From: Leptospira bouyouniensis
GTDB taxonomy: Bacteria > Spirochaetota > Leptospiria > Leptospirales > Leptospiraceae
Direction of reading: 5' to 3'
Assembly: GCF_004769525.1 (NCBI RefSeq)
Contig: NZ_RQFT01000011.1
Span: 248,001 to 312,000, forward strand
Length of the DNA stretch: 64,000 bases
The notes below the pieces were generated by a model. The model worked only from the letters and a program-made list of their open reading frames with translations. It searched no databases and had not been told where the DNA came from. Positions 1-10,025 of this stretch are shown here, piece by piece (positions within the stretch are counted from its first letter, which is position 1; every line of letters begins with the position of its first letter). Made by a program: the position numbers and the translations under genes.

Positions 1-870
1 GATTTGGATGGCGTCTCCATAATCCACTCTTGGGAATGGAGTGTTTAGTACTTTAAGGAGAGGTTCTGGGTCACGGTCGAGGGTTTTTAACTCTTCTATT
101 GTTCGCTCAATTGTTGTTCGTAATACTGATTTCACAAACCGTTCTTGTAGGTCCAAATTAGCATCCTGGTCAAGAAAGGCAGTTTCTGCTTCTAACATCC
201 AAAATTCTGTAAGGTGGCGTTTGGTTTTACTTTTCTCTGCTCGGAATGTTGGTCCAAAACAATAAACTTTCGAATGAGCAAAGGCAGCCGTTTCCAAGTA
301 AAGTTGACCAGTTTGGGCCAAATATGCTTGCCCTAAATCAAAATACTCTGTGGAAAACAGAGTCCCTGCTGATTCCCCGATGGAGCCTGTGAGGATGGGA
401 GTGTCAATCAATGTGTAACCGTCGTTACGAAAGAATTCTCGGATGGCAAAAGACAGTTCCGAACGAACCCTTTGGATGGCAAGTTGTCGTTTAGAACGTA
501 ACCATAAATGCCTGTGGTTGTGTAAAAAATCAGGACCATGTTCTTTGGGTGTGATTGGGTAGTCAGAAGAATTCCCAACGATGGTAAGGGTTGATAAAAC
601 AAGTTCTTCTCCTCCAGGTGCTTTCACATTTTCCTGCCAACTGCCAGTGACGGAAATAGATGTTTCTTGGGGTAAAGATTTGATTTGTTTGAACAGTTCC
701 TCACCTAATGTCTCTTTTTCACAGACAACTTGTAAAATGTTTCCATTCGTTCTCAATTGTAAAAATTGGACATGGTTATTGCCTCGAAGGCCTTGCACCC
801 AACCATTGAGAGGTTGGGAACTATTTGTGAGGGATGGACGGGAGAGTTTTGGATCTAAACTTGGAATCAT
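1..870 (-). CDS. asnS: Asparaginyl-tRNA synthetase, 3'-truncated by window edge
   Basis: Charges tRNA-Asn with asparagine in the cytoplasm. Reading the minus strand from the ATG at 870 gives about 290 uninterrupted codons that run off the window start; the family is about 430 residues, so the C-terminal third is missing. The N-terminal part has the OB-fold anticodon-binding pattern (GWVQGLRGNN near residue 23) and the class II catalytic domain follows, including the FGPTFRAEKSKTKRHLTEFW stretch that carries motif 2 and the HLTEFWMLE signature of Asp/Asn enzymes. It diverges from folD across a 55-base gap. Asn rather than Asp specificity is judged from the short OB domain and overall pattern; AspS would be much longer. 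Confidence 0.93.
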   Translation of the reverse strand, partial: MIPSLDPKLSRPSLTNSSQPLNGWVQGLRGNNHVQFLQLRTNGNILQVVCEKETLGEELFKQIKSLPQETSISVTGSWQENVKAPGGEELVLSTLTIVGNSSDYPITPKEHGPDFLHNHRHLWLRSKRQLAIQRVRSELSFAIREFFRNDGYTLIDTPILTGSIGESAGTLFSTEYFDLGQAYLAQTGQLYLETAAFAHSKVYCFGPTFRAEKSKTKRHLTEFWMLEAETAFLDQDANLDLQERFVKSVLRTTIERTIEELKTLDRDPEPLLKVLNTPFPRVDYGDAIQI

Positions 871-892
871 GGATGGTTTTTTCTGTTTGCCA

Positions 893-918
893 GTTCAATT
901 TTCTCTGAAATTTTGAAC
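893..918. repeat. Inverted repeat between asnS and folD
   Basis: GTTCAA at 893-898 and TTGAAC at 913-918 are exact inverted copies, with partly complementary AT-rich sequence between them. The repeat fills much of the 55-base divergent gap, so it could be part of the overlapping promoters or an operator. No convincing -10/-35 pair could be fixed. Confidence 0.35.
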
Positions 919-925
919 TTACAGA

Positions 926-1801
926 ATGAAATCTAGCATCCTATTAGACGGTAAAGCGATTTCCGAAAAAATCCGAAATCGAATCCAAGAAACATTAGCA
1001 AAAGCGAAAGCCGAAGGTAAGGGAATTCCTACACTTGCTACCATCCTAGTTGGGAATAACCCTGCTTCGGAAACTTATGTAAACATGAAAGTAAAAGCCT
1101 GTGAAAAGGTTGGAATGAATTCACGTTACATTCGTTTGAAAGAAGAAACAACAACAGAAGAACTTTTATCTGAGATTCGTAAATTAAACAACGATAGTTC
1201 GATCAATGGCATTTTATTACAACACCCAGTCCCCCACCAAATTGACGAACGTAAAGCATTCGACGAAATTGCATTAGAGAAGGATGTTGATGGTGTAACA
1301 ACTGTTTCCTTCGGAAACTTGTCTATGAACAGCGAAGCATATTTTCCGTGCACTCCGTACGGTATGGTTCTGCTATTGCAGGAATACGGAATCGATGTGA
1401 CGGGAAAACATGCAGTGGTAGTAGGAAGGTCCCCGATTCTTGGCAAACCAATGGCAATCATGTTAACGAATTTAGATGCCACGGTTACCCTTTGTCATTC
1501 AAAGACAAAAGGTTTACCTGAGCTTGTCAAACAAGCAGACATCATTGTTGGTGCTGTAGGAAAACCAGAATTCATTAAAGCAGATTGGATCAAAGAGGGA
1601 GCGATCATTTTGGACGCTGGTTATAATGTTGGGAATGTGGGCGACATTGAAGTATCAAAAGCAAAAGATAAAGCTTCCTATTATACTCCAGTGCCTGGTG
1701 GTGTTGGTCCCATGACAATTTCAGTTTTACTTCTACAAACAATGTATAGTTTTTTAGGTCAATTTTCACCTAAGTTGGATTCCCATGCCTCAAATCGTTA
1801 G
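926..1801 (+). CDS. folD: Methylenetetrahydrofolate dehydrogenase/cyclohydrolase FolD
   Basis: Bifunctional cytoplasmic enzyme interconverting 5,10-methylene-, methenyl- and 10-formyl-tetrahydrofolate with NADP, supplying one-carbon units. At 291 residues it has normal family length. Visible signatures are the YVNMKVKACEKVG segment with the catalytic lysine region, the substrate loop LLQHPVP (a variant of the usual QLPLP), the Rossmann segment VVVGRSPILGKP and the C-terminal PGGVGPMT near residue 257. The start is the ATG 55 bases from the divergent asnS start. Its 3' end overlaps the next gene by 17 bases, implying co-transcription and coupled translation. Confidence 0.97.
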   Translation: MKSSILLDGKAISEKIRNRIQETLAKAKAEGKGIPTLATILVGNNPASETYVNMKVKACEKVGMNSRYIRLKEETTTEELLSEIRKLNNDSSINGILLQHPVPHQIDERKAFDEIALEKDVDGVTTVSFGNLSMNSEAYFPCTPYGMVLLLQEYGIDVTGKHAVVVGRSPILGKPMAIMLTNLDATVTLCHSKTKGLPELVKQADIIVGAVGKPEFIKADWIKEGAIILDAGYNVGNVGDIEVSKAKDKASYYTPVPGGVGPMTISVLLLQTMYSFLGQFSPKLDSHASNR

Positions 1802-2753
1802 TTTTGATGAATGTTTTCAAACGGTTCCTAAACTAGATCCACCAAATGATTTGGATACGTTTTGGAAATCTGGGATTAGTGAGCTTAAAAAAGTTCCCAT
1901 CAAAGCCACTTATAAAACTGTATTAAAGGGTTCATTTATTTGGGAATCTTTAAACGATGTAAGTTTTCAAAGTATTGACAATCATGTGTTACATGGTAAG
2001 TTGGCTATCCCAAGGAAACGTGGAGATCGACCTGTTGTTGTTTATTTCCATGATTATCTAGCGATTCCTGAAGAAATTCAAAAAGGATATTCTGATTTAG
2101 GTGTTGCACAATTACACATCACCTTACGTGGCCATGGTGATGAAATGATCCAAATGCCAGTGGATCCTGTTACTGGCAAATCTCCTGTCGGTTGGACTCC
2201 GAATTATTTCGCGCATGGACTTGATCAAAAAGAAGAGTTTTATATGCGAAAACTCTATTTGGACGTAATTCGGACGATTGAATTTTTAAGATTATCTGAT
2301 GGAATTGATGGTGACCAAATCATTCTACATGGAAAGTCGTTAGGTTCTGCATTATCGGTTTTTGGTGCAGCTTATTCTGATCGAATTAAGGGACTGATTC
2401 TTGAGACACCTTCTTTTTGTTATATTGACAAAGAACAAATGTCCTTAAAAGGAAATCCTTGGGTAAGAGAACTCACTCCGTTTTTTGAAAAAAGAGCTAC
2501 GAAGAAAATCGATTATAAAAAAGAATTAGCTTATTTTGATGCAATGAATTTTGCCAAAAAAATTAAAATCCCTGCTCTTTTTTCTTGTGGAATGGAAGAC
2601 CAAATCTCTCATCCAAAATCAACATTTGCTTTGTTTAACCATATGAATTGTGATAAACGAATGCAAATTTACCCAACAGAAGGAAATGAGGCTGGGAAAG
2701 AAAAACAACCGCTAGCAAATTTAGAATTTGTTAAAGAAATTTTTGCATTATGA
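1785..2753 (+). CDS. Acetyl-xylan-esterase-like alpha/beta hydrolase, probably lacking catalytic His
   Basis: The 322-residue protein has the layout of the acetyl xylan esterase/cephalosporin-C deacetylase (AXE1) family: N-terminal AXE1 lead, the RGHG segment near 115, the nucleophile elbow GKSLG with Ser185, and the GMEDQISHPKSTFA segment carrying the acid Asp272. Where family members have a catalytic His in a GHE motif, this one reads EGNEAG (Asn301), so the classical triad looks incomplete. No signal peptide is visible, so it should be cytoplasmic. It starts inside the end of folD and overlaps cysS by 4 bases. The substrate is unknown; it could be a degenerate enzyme or use another histidine. 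Confidence 0.8.
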   Translation: MPQIVSFDECFQTVPKLDPPNDLDTFWKSGISELKKVPIKATYKTVLKGSFIWESLNDVSFQSIDNHVLHGKLAIPRKRGDRPVVVYFHDYLAIPEEIQKGYSDLGVAQLHITLRGHGDEMIQMPVDPVTGKSPVGWTPNYFAHGLDQKEEFYMRKLYLDVIRTIEFLRLSDGIDGDQIILHGKSLGSALSVFGAAYSDRIKGLILETPSFCYIDKEQMSLKGNPWVRELTPFFEKRATKKIDYKKELAYFDAMNFAKKIKIPALFSCGMEDQISHPKSTFALFNHMNCDKRMQIYPTEGNEAGKEKQPLANLEFVKEIFAL

Positions 2754-4207
2754 AACCTATTCCGTTTTTCTTTTTTAATACTAAGACTGGGAAAAAGGAA
2801 GCTTTCTTACCGAAAGATTCCAATTCAGTTACCATTTACTCTTGCGGGCCAACGGTTTATAATTTTGCTCATATTGGAAACATACGTTCCTTTTTGTTTG
2901 TCGATATTCTACGTCGATCCTTACTACTAGGTGGTTACAAATTAAACCAATCGATGAATATCACTGACATTGATGATAAAATTATCAATGCCTCAATCAA
3001 ACAAAACATAAGTGTGGAAGAATTTACAAAACCTTGGACGGAAGCTTTTTTTAAAGATTTAGAAACTTTACAAATTCAAAGGTTAGAACACTACCCTAAA
3101 GCAACTGAGTCAATCGACGATATGGTATCGCTTGTAGAAATATTGCAGTCCAATGGTCTAGCTTATGAACGTGAAGGAAATGTATATTTTTCAATCCAAA
3201 AATTCCAACGTTATGGCGAGTTATCTAAAATAGATGTTTCTGGGATGAAGTCCGGTGTTCGATATGACGCGGATGAATATGAAAAAGATGATGTCAGAGA
3301 TTTTGTTTTATGGAAAAACCAAAAGACGAAAGAAGAAAAATGTTGGCATACACGAATTGGAATGGGAAGGCCTGGCTGGCATTTAGAATGTTCCGCCATG
3401 ATTCGAAAAATTTATGGAACTGGAGTCGATATTCATACAGGTGGAATTGATTTACTTTTTCCACATCATGAGAATGAATTTGCTCAATCAGTTGGTGCCT
3501 ACCCAGAAGAACAATTTGTCGGAACATGGCTTCATTGTGAACATTTGTTAGTTGATGGTGAAAAAATGTCAAAAAGTAAAGGTAATTTTTATACCTTGCG
3601 AGACATTTTAGAGAAAGGCTTTGAACCCAAAGTGATTCGGTTTCATCTGATTTCTGCTCATTACAGAAGTAAGCTTAATTTTTCTTTAGCTAAACTTGAA
3701 GAATCCAAGGTAGCATTAGATCGAATTCAAAATACAATTTATCGTTTGTTAGAAACGGGTTCCTTATGGAATCAAATTCCAGAAGAATCGTTAATTAAAA
3801 ATTTTTCATTAAAAGAAATAGAAACTCTCAATTCAGATTTTTTAAATGCGATCGCAGATGATTTAAATATTCCAAAAGCATTAGCAACTTTATTTGAGTT
3901 TGTTCGTTTAGTTAATCTGACGTTAGACCAATCAAAAGATGAAATTTCTAATGAGTTCTATGAAGAAAGCCTTGTTTTCTTTTGTAAGTTGAATTCTTTA
4001 TTTGCTGTGTTTTCATTTGAAAAAACCAAAGAAACATTAGATGGAATTTCTGAAGAATGGATTTTAAAACAAATTTCCAATCGAAAAATAGCAAAACAAA
4101 ACAAAGATTTTGCGACTGCAGACAATATCCGAAAAGAGTTGGAATTAAAAGGTATCCTTCTCGCTGATACAAAAGAAGGAAATACAACATGGAAAAAAGC
4201 CCTGTAG
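2750..4207 (+). CDS. cysS: Cysteinyl-tRNA synthetase
   Basis: Class I synthetase that attaches cysteine to tRNA-Cys. The 485-residue length fits the family. Seen are the zinc/ATP site SCGPTVYNFAHIGN with Cys32 and the HIGN form of HIGH at 41-44, the zinc-binding HTGGIDLLFPHHENE block, and the KMSKS loop near residue 274, followed by the helical anticodon-binding DALR-type C-terminus. ATG lies in an ATGA overlap with the upstream esterase-like gene, and the 3' end overlaps the next gene by 19 bases, so it sits in the middle of a tightly packed transcription unit. Confidence 0.97.
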   Translation: MKPIPFFFFNTKTGKKEAFLPKDSNSVTIYSCGPTVYNFAHIGNIRSFLFVDILRRSLLLGGYKLNQSMNITDIDDKIINASIKQNISVEEFTKPWTEAFFKDLETLQIQRLEHYPKATESIDDMVSLVEILQSNGLAYEREGNVYFSIQKFQRYGELSKIDVSGMKSGVRYDADEYEKDDVRDFVLWKNQKTKEEKCWHTRIGMGRPGWHLECSAMIRKIYGTGVDIHTGGIDLLFPHHENEFAQSVGAYPEEQFVGTWLHCEHLLVDGEKMSKSKGNFYTLRDILEKGFEPKVIRFHLISAHYRSKLNFSLAKLEESKVALDRIQNTIYRLLETGSLWNQIPEESLIKNFSLKEIETLNSDFLNAIADDLNIPKALATLFEFVRLVNLTLDQSKDEISNEFYEESLVFFCKLNSLFAVFSFEKTKETLDGISEEWILKQISNRKIAKQNKDFATADNIRKELELKGILLADTKEGNTTWKKAL

Positions 4208-4962
4208 AAATACTCTTCGGGAAACGGAATTTTTTTGAATTTTTAGAATCCTTGGAACAAATGGCTCCAGAACGAGGGCTAAAAACCATTCGAGAGGTCA
4301 TTGTAAAGGATGGAATAGGAAATGAGGAGAAACAAAGGATCAAATCTTACCTTCCCAATTCCGTAAAGTTTACAACAGTATCTTCAAGGGAACTTGATCG
4401 AATTGCCCAAGATAAAAACCACCAAGGTTATGTGATCATACGCACTAAACAAAAATCATATTTGTCTCTGGGTTTTGAACAGTTCAAACAGAACATATCA
4501 CCGAATGAAGGTCCCATTTTGATTTTAGATCGGATTCAAGATCCAGGTAATTTGGGTAATTTATTAAGGACTGCTGAATGTATGGGAGTGAAACACGTGT
4601 TAATGTCGGATAGAGATACTTCCCCCATTACACCGGTAGTAGAAAAAGTCTCAGCTGGAGCTATCCATCACATTCAAATTTATCGTGTCGCTAATTTGAA
4701 ACATGGTATTGATTTCCTGAAGAAAAATGAATATTGGATCCTTGCAACTGATGAAGAAGGTGACGAAGGCATTTGGGAAACATTACCAGATGTTTCACAA
4801 ATGGCTGTGATCATGGGCAATGAAGGCGAGGGTGTGAAACGAATTTTGCTTGAAGATGCTGATTATGTGGCTAGAATTCCTTTGTATGGTGCTGTTACTT
4901 CCCTAAATGTCGTGGTAGCATGTGGCATTACTTTGGATCGTCTTCATCATGCTTCGGAATAA
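4189..4962 (+). CDS. SpoU/TrmH-family RNA 2'-O-methyltransferase
   Basis: Adenosylmethionine-dependent methyltransferase of the SPOUT superfamily acting on ribose 2'-OH of rRNA or tRNA. The 257-residue protein has an N-terminal substrate-binding domain (about 1-75) and a trefoil-knot catalytic domain. The three SpoU motifs are visible: RIQDPGNLGNLLRTAE, MGNEGEGV and the SLNVVVACGI knot segment. The two-domain plan resembles RlmB (23S G2251), but TrmH-type or RlmB-type specificity cannot be settled by eye. It overlaps cysS upstream and a lipase gene downstream. Confidence 0.9.
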   Translation: MEKSPVEILFGKRNFFEFLESLEQMAPERGLKTIREVIVKDGIGNEEKQRIKSYLPNSVKFTTVSSRELDRIAQDKNHQGYVIIRTKQKSYLSLGFEQFKQNISPNEGPILILDRIQDPGNLGNLLRTAECMGVKHVLMSDRDTSPITPVVEKVSAGAIHHIQIYRVANLKHGIDFLKKNEYWILATDEEGDEGIWETLPDVSQMAVIMGNEGEGVKRILLEDADYVARIPLYGAVTSLNVVVACGITLDRLHHASE

Positions 4963-6046
4963 ACGAATCAGATTAGTAATATTTTTAATTTTTACAATCA
5001 TATTTAGTACGGAAGCATGTATTTATAATTTTTATCGAAAAGAATTTGTTTCTGAAGACAAAAAGAATGAAGAGGCATTATTACTTGCATTTCTTGGACT
5101 TCTACCCAATCCAAATCAAAAACTTTTTGGTTTTTTTCCTGCAACTTCAAGAAACCTGTCCAACTCACAATTTTTAAATGCAGAATGGTTTCCAAAGTCT
5201 GATAAAAAAAAATTGGTTTTTGTCCATGGTTGGAATCCAGCTGAAAGAGATTCTGATCCAATTACGAGTGATGAAAAAAAAATACAAAATATCAAGAATA
5301 CTTTTTTAAATGGACTCATTCATTTCCAAGAAGGAAGGAATTCAGCTAGTTCTGAATTTGATTTGTATTTATATACCTATCGTACTTCAAATAGCATACT
5401 TGTAAACGGAAGACAATTTTATTCTACCTTAAGGGCAAATTTTTCAGATACTGATTCAGTGTACATCGTTGCTCATTCGATGGGAGGACTTGTGACAAGG
5501 GTTACACTTTCAAGAGAATCAGGTGAATTACCTTTTATACGTTTGGTAATTACGTTAGCAACTCCCCATTTCGGCTCACCTTTTGCGTCGAGAGGTTTCT
5601 TAGGATCCAATCCATTTGCTAATGAATTAGGTTCCTATTTAGTTGATACACAAGGTGGAAGTGAACTTGCCTATACTAACGCAGGGAATTTACAAACAAC
5701 TTTAAATGGTGCTAACAATCTTGTGTTAGATGTATTAAATGATTCTTATATTAAATCTGGCCTAAATACAAAGTTCATTAGTTTTGCTGGAATTTTAAGT
5801 AATTGTTCCCTTGGCGAAACGTTTTACTACAACACTGGATGTACAATACTCAATAATGCAGGTTTTACTCAGTCTGATGGAATTGTGACTGTAAATAGTG
5901 CACAACTTGGAAATATGAGTTTAAAACAGATTAATGTGAGTGATTGCGATCATTCGATGATGGCGTTTCAAACTTCCAATATAGACGATACTAAAAGTTT
6001 AAATTTATTCTCGCAAGTGATTAGCGAGATAAGAAACAATCCTTAA
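4949..6046 (+). CDS. Lipase-like alpha/beta hydrolase, predicted lipoprotein
   Basis: The protein begins with a hydrophobic signal (LVIFLIFTIIFSTEAC) ending in a cysteine that fits the permissive spirochete lipobox, so it is probably a lipoprotein processed by LspA. The body has an FVHGWNP oxyanion segment and the lipase elbow AHSMGG (Ser near residue 176), followed by TLATPHFGSPFAS, as in PGAP1/LipA-type lipases. A DCDH segment near the end may supply the histidine. I choose the ATG at 4949 because it places the signal peptide at the N-terminus; an upstream ATG at 4922 in the same frame lies in the methyltransferase gene and adds nine residues. The substrate is probably an acyl ester, but this is not established. 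Confidence 0.8.
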   Translation: MLRNKRIRLVIFLIFTIIFSTEACIYNFYRKEFVSEDKKNEEALLLAFLGLLPNPNQKLFGFFPATSRNLSNSQFLNAEWFPKSDKKKLVFVHGWNPAERDSDPITSDEKKIQNIKNTFLNGLIHFQEGRNSASSEFDLYLYTYRTSNSILVNGRQFYSTLRANFSDTDSVYIVAHSMGGLVTRVTLSRESGELPFIRLVITLATPHFGSPFASRGFLGSNPFANELGSYLVDTQGGSELAYTNAGNLQTTLNGANNLVLDVLNDSYIKSGLNTKFISFAGILSNCSLGETFYYNTGCTILNNAGFTQSDGIVTVNSAQLGNMSLKQINVSDCDHSMMAFQTSNIDDTKSLNLFSQVISEIRNNP

Positions 6047-6065
6047 TTCTTTATCTGAAGATGAT

Positions 6066-7793
6066 TTAATTGTTTTGTAAATTTCGAACTGAATAAAACA
6101 ATCCAAGAAATCCTAACAAAAAAAATAAAATTCCCCACTCGAGGTTTCCTTCCTTCCATAAAAAACATTGTACAGAATATAATCCTCCGAATACAAAACT
6201 TAATCCGGAAATTGTACCTAGAAATGATATAAGGATTCTGTTTGGATAAACTGATAGTTGGTAATTTGGATACTTTTGAAAAAAACCTCTCCAGAAATAA
6301 TATGGTGGTTTTGTTTTTTCATAGAATGAATATAGAATTTCTTTATTGGTACCTGGCACTACATAAGTGGAAAGAAGAAGTAAAATCGCAGAACTGACAG
6401 CGGTATATAAGATTGAATATGGAAATACGATTTTTAGAAAGAAAGAGAATAAAAGATACAAAGAAGGCGAAAGAATTAAAGCTAAGATTTCAGTCCAAGC
6501 AGATACTCGCCAAAAATACCATCGAATGATGAGAACAAAGCCAATACCAGATGATGCTTCCAATAAAAACACCCATGCACCTTTGATTGTGTCCATTCCA
6601 TATACGGCAAGTAAGAAAGAAAAAAATGCTGTAATCAATTGGATTAAATACGAAGATTTTATATAATAGCTATCAATTTTTGAATATTTAGTGAATGGTT
6701 TCCAAAGATCATTCACTAAATAAGATGCTCCCCAATTCAAATGCGTTGCAAGTGTCGACAAGTAAGCTGCAAGGAATGCACTGAGCATAAGTCCCATCAT
6801 ACCTCTTGGCATTCCTTCTTGTAATACCATCAAAAAACCTTTGCCACTTTCTACTTCTGATAGAGTTGGATATAACACAAGTGATACGAGTGCTACAAGT
6901 ATCCATGGCCAAGGTCTGACAAAATAATGAGCGACTACAAACCAGAGACTTCCTTTCAATGCAGCACTTTCATTTTTGGTTGCGAGGATTCTTTGCGCAA
7001 TATATCCTCCACCGCCAGGTTCAGATCCAGGATACCAGCTAGACCACCAAAGTACTGTTAAAAGAATTAGAAAATGATCCCAAGGTAGAGATCCATTTTC
7101 TCCATTTGGAAAAAAAAGAATTTTGTGATTTGGTAATTGTGATTTTAGATTTTCCAATCCGCCGATAGATGGAAGTTGAATTGCAAAATAGGCAAAGAGA
7201 ATACAACCAATCCAAGCAAGAAAAAATTGGAAAACATCGATATACGAAATCCCACGTAATCCCGCAATGGCAGTATAAAAGACACCAAATACTAACAAAA
7301 AAATTAATATAAGAGATGGATTATAAATTGGGAAAAATACAGGAATGATTTTTAACATTGCCAAATTGACCCAACCCAGAATGACCAAATTTAATAAAAA
7401 ACCAATTACGAATGCTTTAAATCCTCGAAGGAACTCAGCTTCTTTCCCACTATATCGAATTTGAAGTAATTCAAGGTCTGTACTTGCGCCTGAACGTTTC
7501 CATAATTTGGAAAAGAAAAAGACGGTAACAAATCCACCAACCGACATGTACCACCATATCCAATTTCCAGAAATCCCTTGCGATCTTATAATTTCTGTTA
7601 CAGCAAGTGGGGTGTCTGCGGCAAACGTTGTTGCTACCATGGCAGTTCCAGCAACGAACCAACTTAAACTTCCCTCAGCCTGGAAATATTCTTTGGTCGA
7701 TTTGTTTTTAGATCGGAAGCGAAGAAGGATTAGGAAAATGATGATAAAAGGAAAGAAAAAAAATAAATAATCTAAGATATGAAATGAATTCAT
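6066..7793 (-). CDS. Sodium:solute symporter family transporter
   Basis: Integral inner-membrane protein of 575 residues with about 13 hydrophobic segments and the sodium/solute symporter (SSS) family look: the FAADTPLAVTE region near TM2, SGNWIWWYMSVGG, the GLRGISYIDVFQFFLAW block, and the WWSSWYPGSEPGGGGYIAQR segment. The substrate could be a sugar, amino acid or organic acid; nothing fixes it. The ATG forms a 4-base overlap with the hisF stop, so it is the last gene of the lptD-to-symporter run. It ends 19 bases from the convergent lipase gene with no visible terminator. Confidence 0.88.
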   Translation of the reverse strand: MNSFHILDYLFFFFPFIIIFLILLRFRSKNKSTKEYFQAEGSLSWFVAGTAMVATTFAADTPLAVTEIIRSQGISGNWIWWYMSVGGFVTVFFFSKLWKRSGASTDLELLQIRYSGKEAEFLRGFKAFVIGFLLNLVILGWVNLAMLKIIPVFFPIYNPSLILIFLLVFGVFYTAIAGLRGISYIDVFQFFLAWIGCILFAYFAIQLPSIGGLENLKSQLPNHKILFFPNGENGSLPWDHFLILLTVLWWSSWYPGSEPGGGGYIAQRILATKNESAALKGSLWFVVAHYFVRPWPWILVALVSLVLYPTLSEVESGKGFLMVLQEGMPRGMMGLMLSAFLAAYLSTLATHLNWGASYLVNDLWKPFTKYSKIDSYYIKSSYLIQLITAFFSFLLAVYGMDTIKGAWVFLLEASSGIGFVLIIRWYFWRVSAWTEILALILSPSLYLLFSFFLKIVFPYSILYTAVSSAILLLLSTYVVPGTNKEILYSFYEKTKPPYYFWRGFFQKYPNYQLSVYPNRILISFLGTISGLSFVFGGLYSVQCFLWKEGNLEWGILFFLLGFLGLFYSVRNLQNN

Positions 7794-8557
7794 AATCTAA
7801 CTTTGATCCCCATCTCTTTCATCGTTTGTTTCGTTTCTTGGATCGAGAATTCTCCGAAATGAAAAATAGAAGCTGCAAGGACTGCATCCGCCCCCCCTCT
7901 TAATATCACTTCAGCCATATGTTCAGGATTTCCTGCTCCACCAGAGGCAATGATTGGGATTGTTAAATTTGAGGTAAATGATTTCATAAGATTGATATCA
8001 AATCCATCTTTTGTTCCATCCTTGTCCATCGATGTGAGTAAAATTTCACCTGCACCCATTTGATGTGCTTCTCTACCCCAATCCAAAGCGTCTCTACCAG
8101 TTTCTGCCCTGCCACCATTTAAATACACTTCATATCGTTTTCTTTCTGGATGAAACTTAACATCAATTGCACAGACGATGCATTGTGAACCATATATTTC
8201 ACTTGCATCTTTTAACAATTTTGGATTTTGAAATGCACTTGTGTTAATAGATACTTTGTCAGCTCCTTTGTTTAGGACAGCTTTCACATCATCGATGGTT
8301 CGGATTCCTCCACCAACTGTAAATGGAATAAAAAGTTTATTGGCAACTTCTTCCACTAAATGCAAAAGAATATCTCGTTTGTCAGAAGAAGCAGTGATAT
8401 CTAAAAAACAAAGTTCATCGGCTTTGTTTTCTTCGTATGCAACTGCACAGGATACAGGATCCCCTGCATCGATTAAATTGACAAATTGAACACCCTTTAC
8501 GACTCTTCCTCCTTTGATGTCCAAACAAGGAATGACTCTTTTGGTAAGTTCATCCAT
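7790..8557 (-). CDS. hisF: Imidazole glycerol phosphate synthase subunit HisF
   Basis: Cyclase subunit of histidine biosynthesis; uses ammonia from HisH to make IGP and AICAR from PRFAR. The 255-residue TIM barrel shows the RVIPCLDIKGGRVVKG start with the first catalytic Asp, the CAIDVKF strand with the second, and the phosphate-binding IIASGGAGNPEHM and ADAVLAASIFHFGE motifs. No other his gene is nearby, so HisH and the rest of the pathway are encoded elsewhere. It lies one base after gatA and overlaps the symporter start. Confidence 0.97.
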   Translation of the reverse strand: MDELTKRVIPCLDIKGGRVVKGVQFVNLIDAGDPVSCAVAYEENKADELCFLDITASSDKRDILLHLVEEVANKLFIPFTVGGGIRTIDDVKAVLNKGADKVSINTSAFQNPKLLKDASEIYGSQCIVCAIDVKFHPERKRYEVYLNGGRAETGRDALDWGREAHQMGAGEILLTSMDKDGTKDGFDINLMKSFTSNLTIPIIASGGAGNPEHMAEVILRGGADAVLAASIFHFGEFSIQETKQTMKEMGIKVRL

Positions 8558-8558
8558 T

Positions 8559-10025
8559 TTATTTTATCTCTTTTGGTAAGGATACTTTGCAAAGATCTAA
8601 ATTTGATAAGGATTTTGCAAATCCAAGTAATTTGCTTTCATCAAAATGAGATGTAGTCAATTGAATACCAATCGGCAGACCATTTTGGTCTACACCTGCA
8701 GGACAACTAATCGCAGGGACTCCAGCTAAATTAACAGAAGTTGTTAAAATATCCGCCTGGTACATTTGGATTGGATCTTTTGTTTTTTCTCCCACTTTGA
8801 ATGCAGTGGTTGGTGATGTAGGTTGTAAAATTACATCAACAGATTTGAAAAATTCTGCGTATTGTTTTCTGATTAGCACTCTAGCTTTTTGTGCTTTCCC
8901 ATAATAAGCATCATAATACCCAGAACTTAGAGAGAAGGTTCCAAGTAAGATCCTTCTTTTTACTTCTTTTCCAAAACCAGCACTTCTTGATTCAGAATAT
9001 AAATCATCTAATTTGCCAGATGTTTCTTTTCTTAAACCATAACGAATCCCATCAAAACGACTTAGGTTTGATGAACATTCTGCAGTTGCAATGAGATAAT
9101 AAACAGGAATTGCATACTTCAATAATGAAAAGTCTAAAGGTACAAGTTGGGCCCCTTTTGCTTCCAACGATTTTAAAATTTCTAGATACCTAACATTTAC
9201 ATCAGGCGAAAAATTAAAATCTTCGGTTTTCATGATCCCAATTTTTTTACCTTTCCAATCGATATCAGAGACTGATTTTGATTCGAAATGTTCTACCTTA
9301 GCAGTTGTTTGGTCTTTGGAATCAATACCTGATAATATTTCCATCAGATCGATTATGCCTTGCATATCATTTGAGAATGGACCAATTTGGTCTAAACTTG
9401 AAGCATATGCAATTAATCCAAAACGTGAAACTCTTCCATAAGTAGGTTTTAAACCCCATATCCCACAGAGAGAAGCTGGTTGGCGAATGGATCCTCCTGT
9501 ATCGGAACCAAGAGAAACTGGCAACATGGATGCAGCAACTGCCGCCGCCGAACCACCGCTAGATCCACCAGGAATTCGTTCTGAATCAAACGGATTTTTT
9601 GATGTTTGGAATGCGCTGTTTTCTGTTGATGATCCCATTGCAAATTCGTCCATATTCAGACGAGGAAAAAGTACAAAACCTTTTTCTTTTAATTTGGTTA
9701 TGACGGTTGCATCATATGGAGATACAAAGTTTTCTAAAATTTTGGATGAACAAGATGTGATTTCACCTGTGATACAAATATTGTCTTTAATTCCAATCGG
9801 AATTCCATCAAACTCCGAAAGAAGTTTTCCACTTTTCCTACGGACATCACTTTCTTTTGCTTGTTTCAAAATTTTTTCTTGGTTTATTTCCAAAAATGCT
9901 TTTAGTTTTGAATCTACTGAATTTATCCTTTGTAAGTAAGCAGTTACTAAATCTTCGGAAGATAAAGATCCATCATTCAATTTGTTTTTAATTTCAGAAT
10001 AAGTTAAATAAATCAATTCTTTCAT
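8559..10025 (-). CDS. gatA: Asp-tRNA(Asn)/Glu-tRNA(Gln) amidotransferase subunit A
   Basis: Glutaminase subunit of GatCAB, releasing ammonia for tRNA-dependent amidation. The 488-residue amidase fold has the full Ser-Ser-Lys triad: Lys in GIPIGIKDN, the [13 protein letters not shown] loop, and [13 protein letters not shown] with the nucleophile. It overlaps gatC by 4 bases. gatB is not adjacent. Since an AsnRS gene is also in this window, the complex is likely needed mainly for Gln-tRNA(Gln) synthesis (inference). Confidence 0.97.
   Translation of the reverse strand: MKELIYLTYSEIKNKLNDGSLSSEDLVTAYLQRINSVDSKLKAFLEINQEKILKQAKESDVRRKSGKLLSEFDGIPIGIKDNICITGEITSCSSKILENFVSPYDATVITKLKEKGFVLFPRLNMDEFAMGSSTENSAFQTSKNPFDSERIPGGSSGGSAAAVAASMLPVSLGSDTGGSIRQPASLCGIWGLKPTYGRVSRFGLIAYASSLDQIGPFSNDMQGIIDLMEILSGIDSKDQTTAKVEHFESKSVSDIDWKGKKIGIMKTEDFNFSPDVNVRYLEILKSLEAKGAQLVPLDFSLLKYAIPVYYLIATAECSSNLSRFDGIRYGLRKETSGKLDDLYSESRSAGFGKEVKRRILLGTFSLSSGYYDAYYGKAQKARVLIRKQYAEFFKSVDVILQPTSPTTAFKVGEKTKDPIQMYQADILTTSVNLAGVPAISCPAGVDQNGLPIGIQLTTSHFDESKLLGFAKSLSNLDLCKVSLPKEIK

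Noticed and set aside
9487..9939. Open frame of 150 codons on the plus strand
   Set aside because: Antisense to the catalytic core of gatA.
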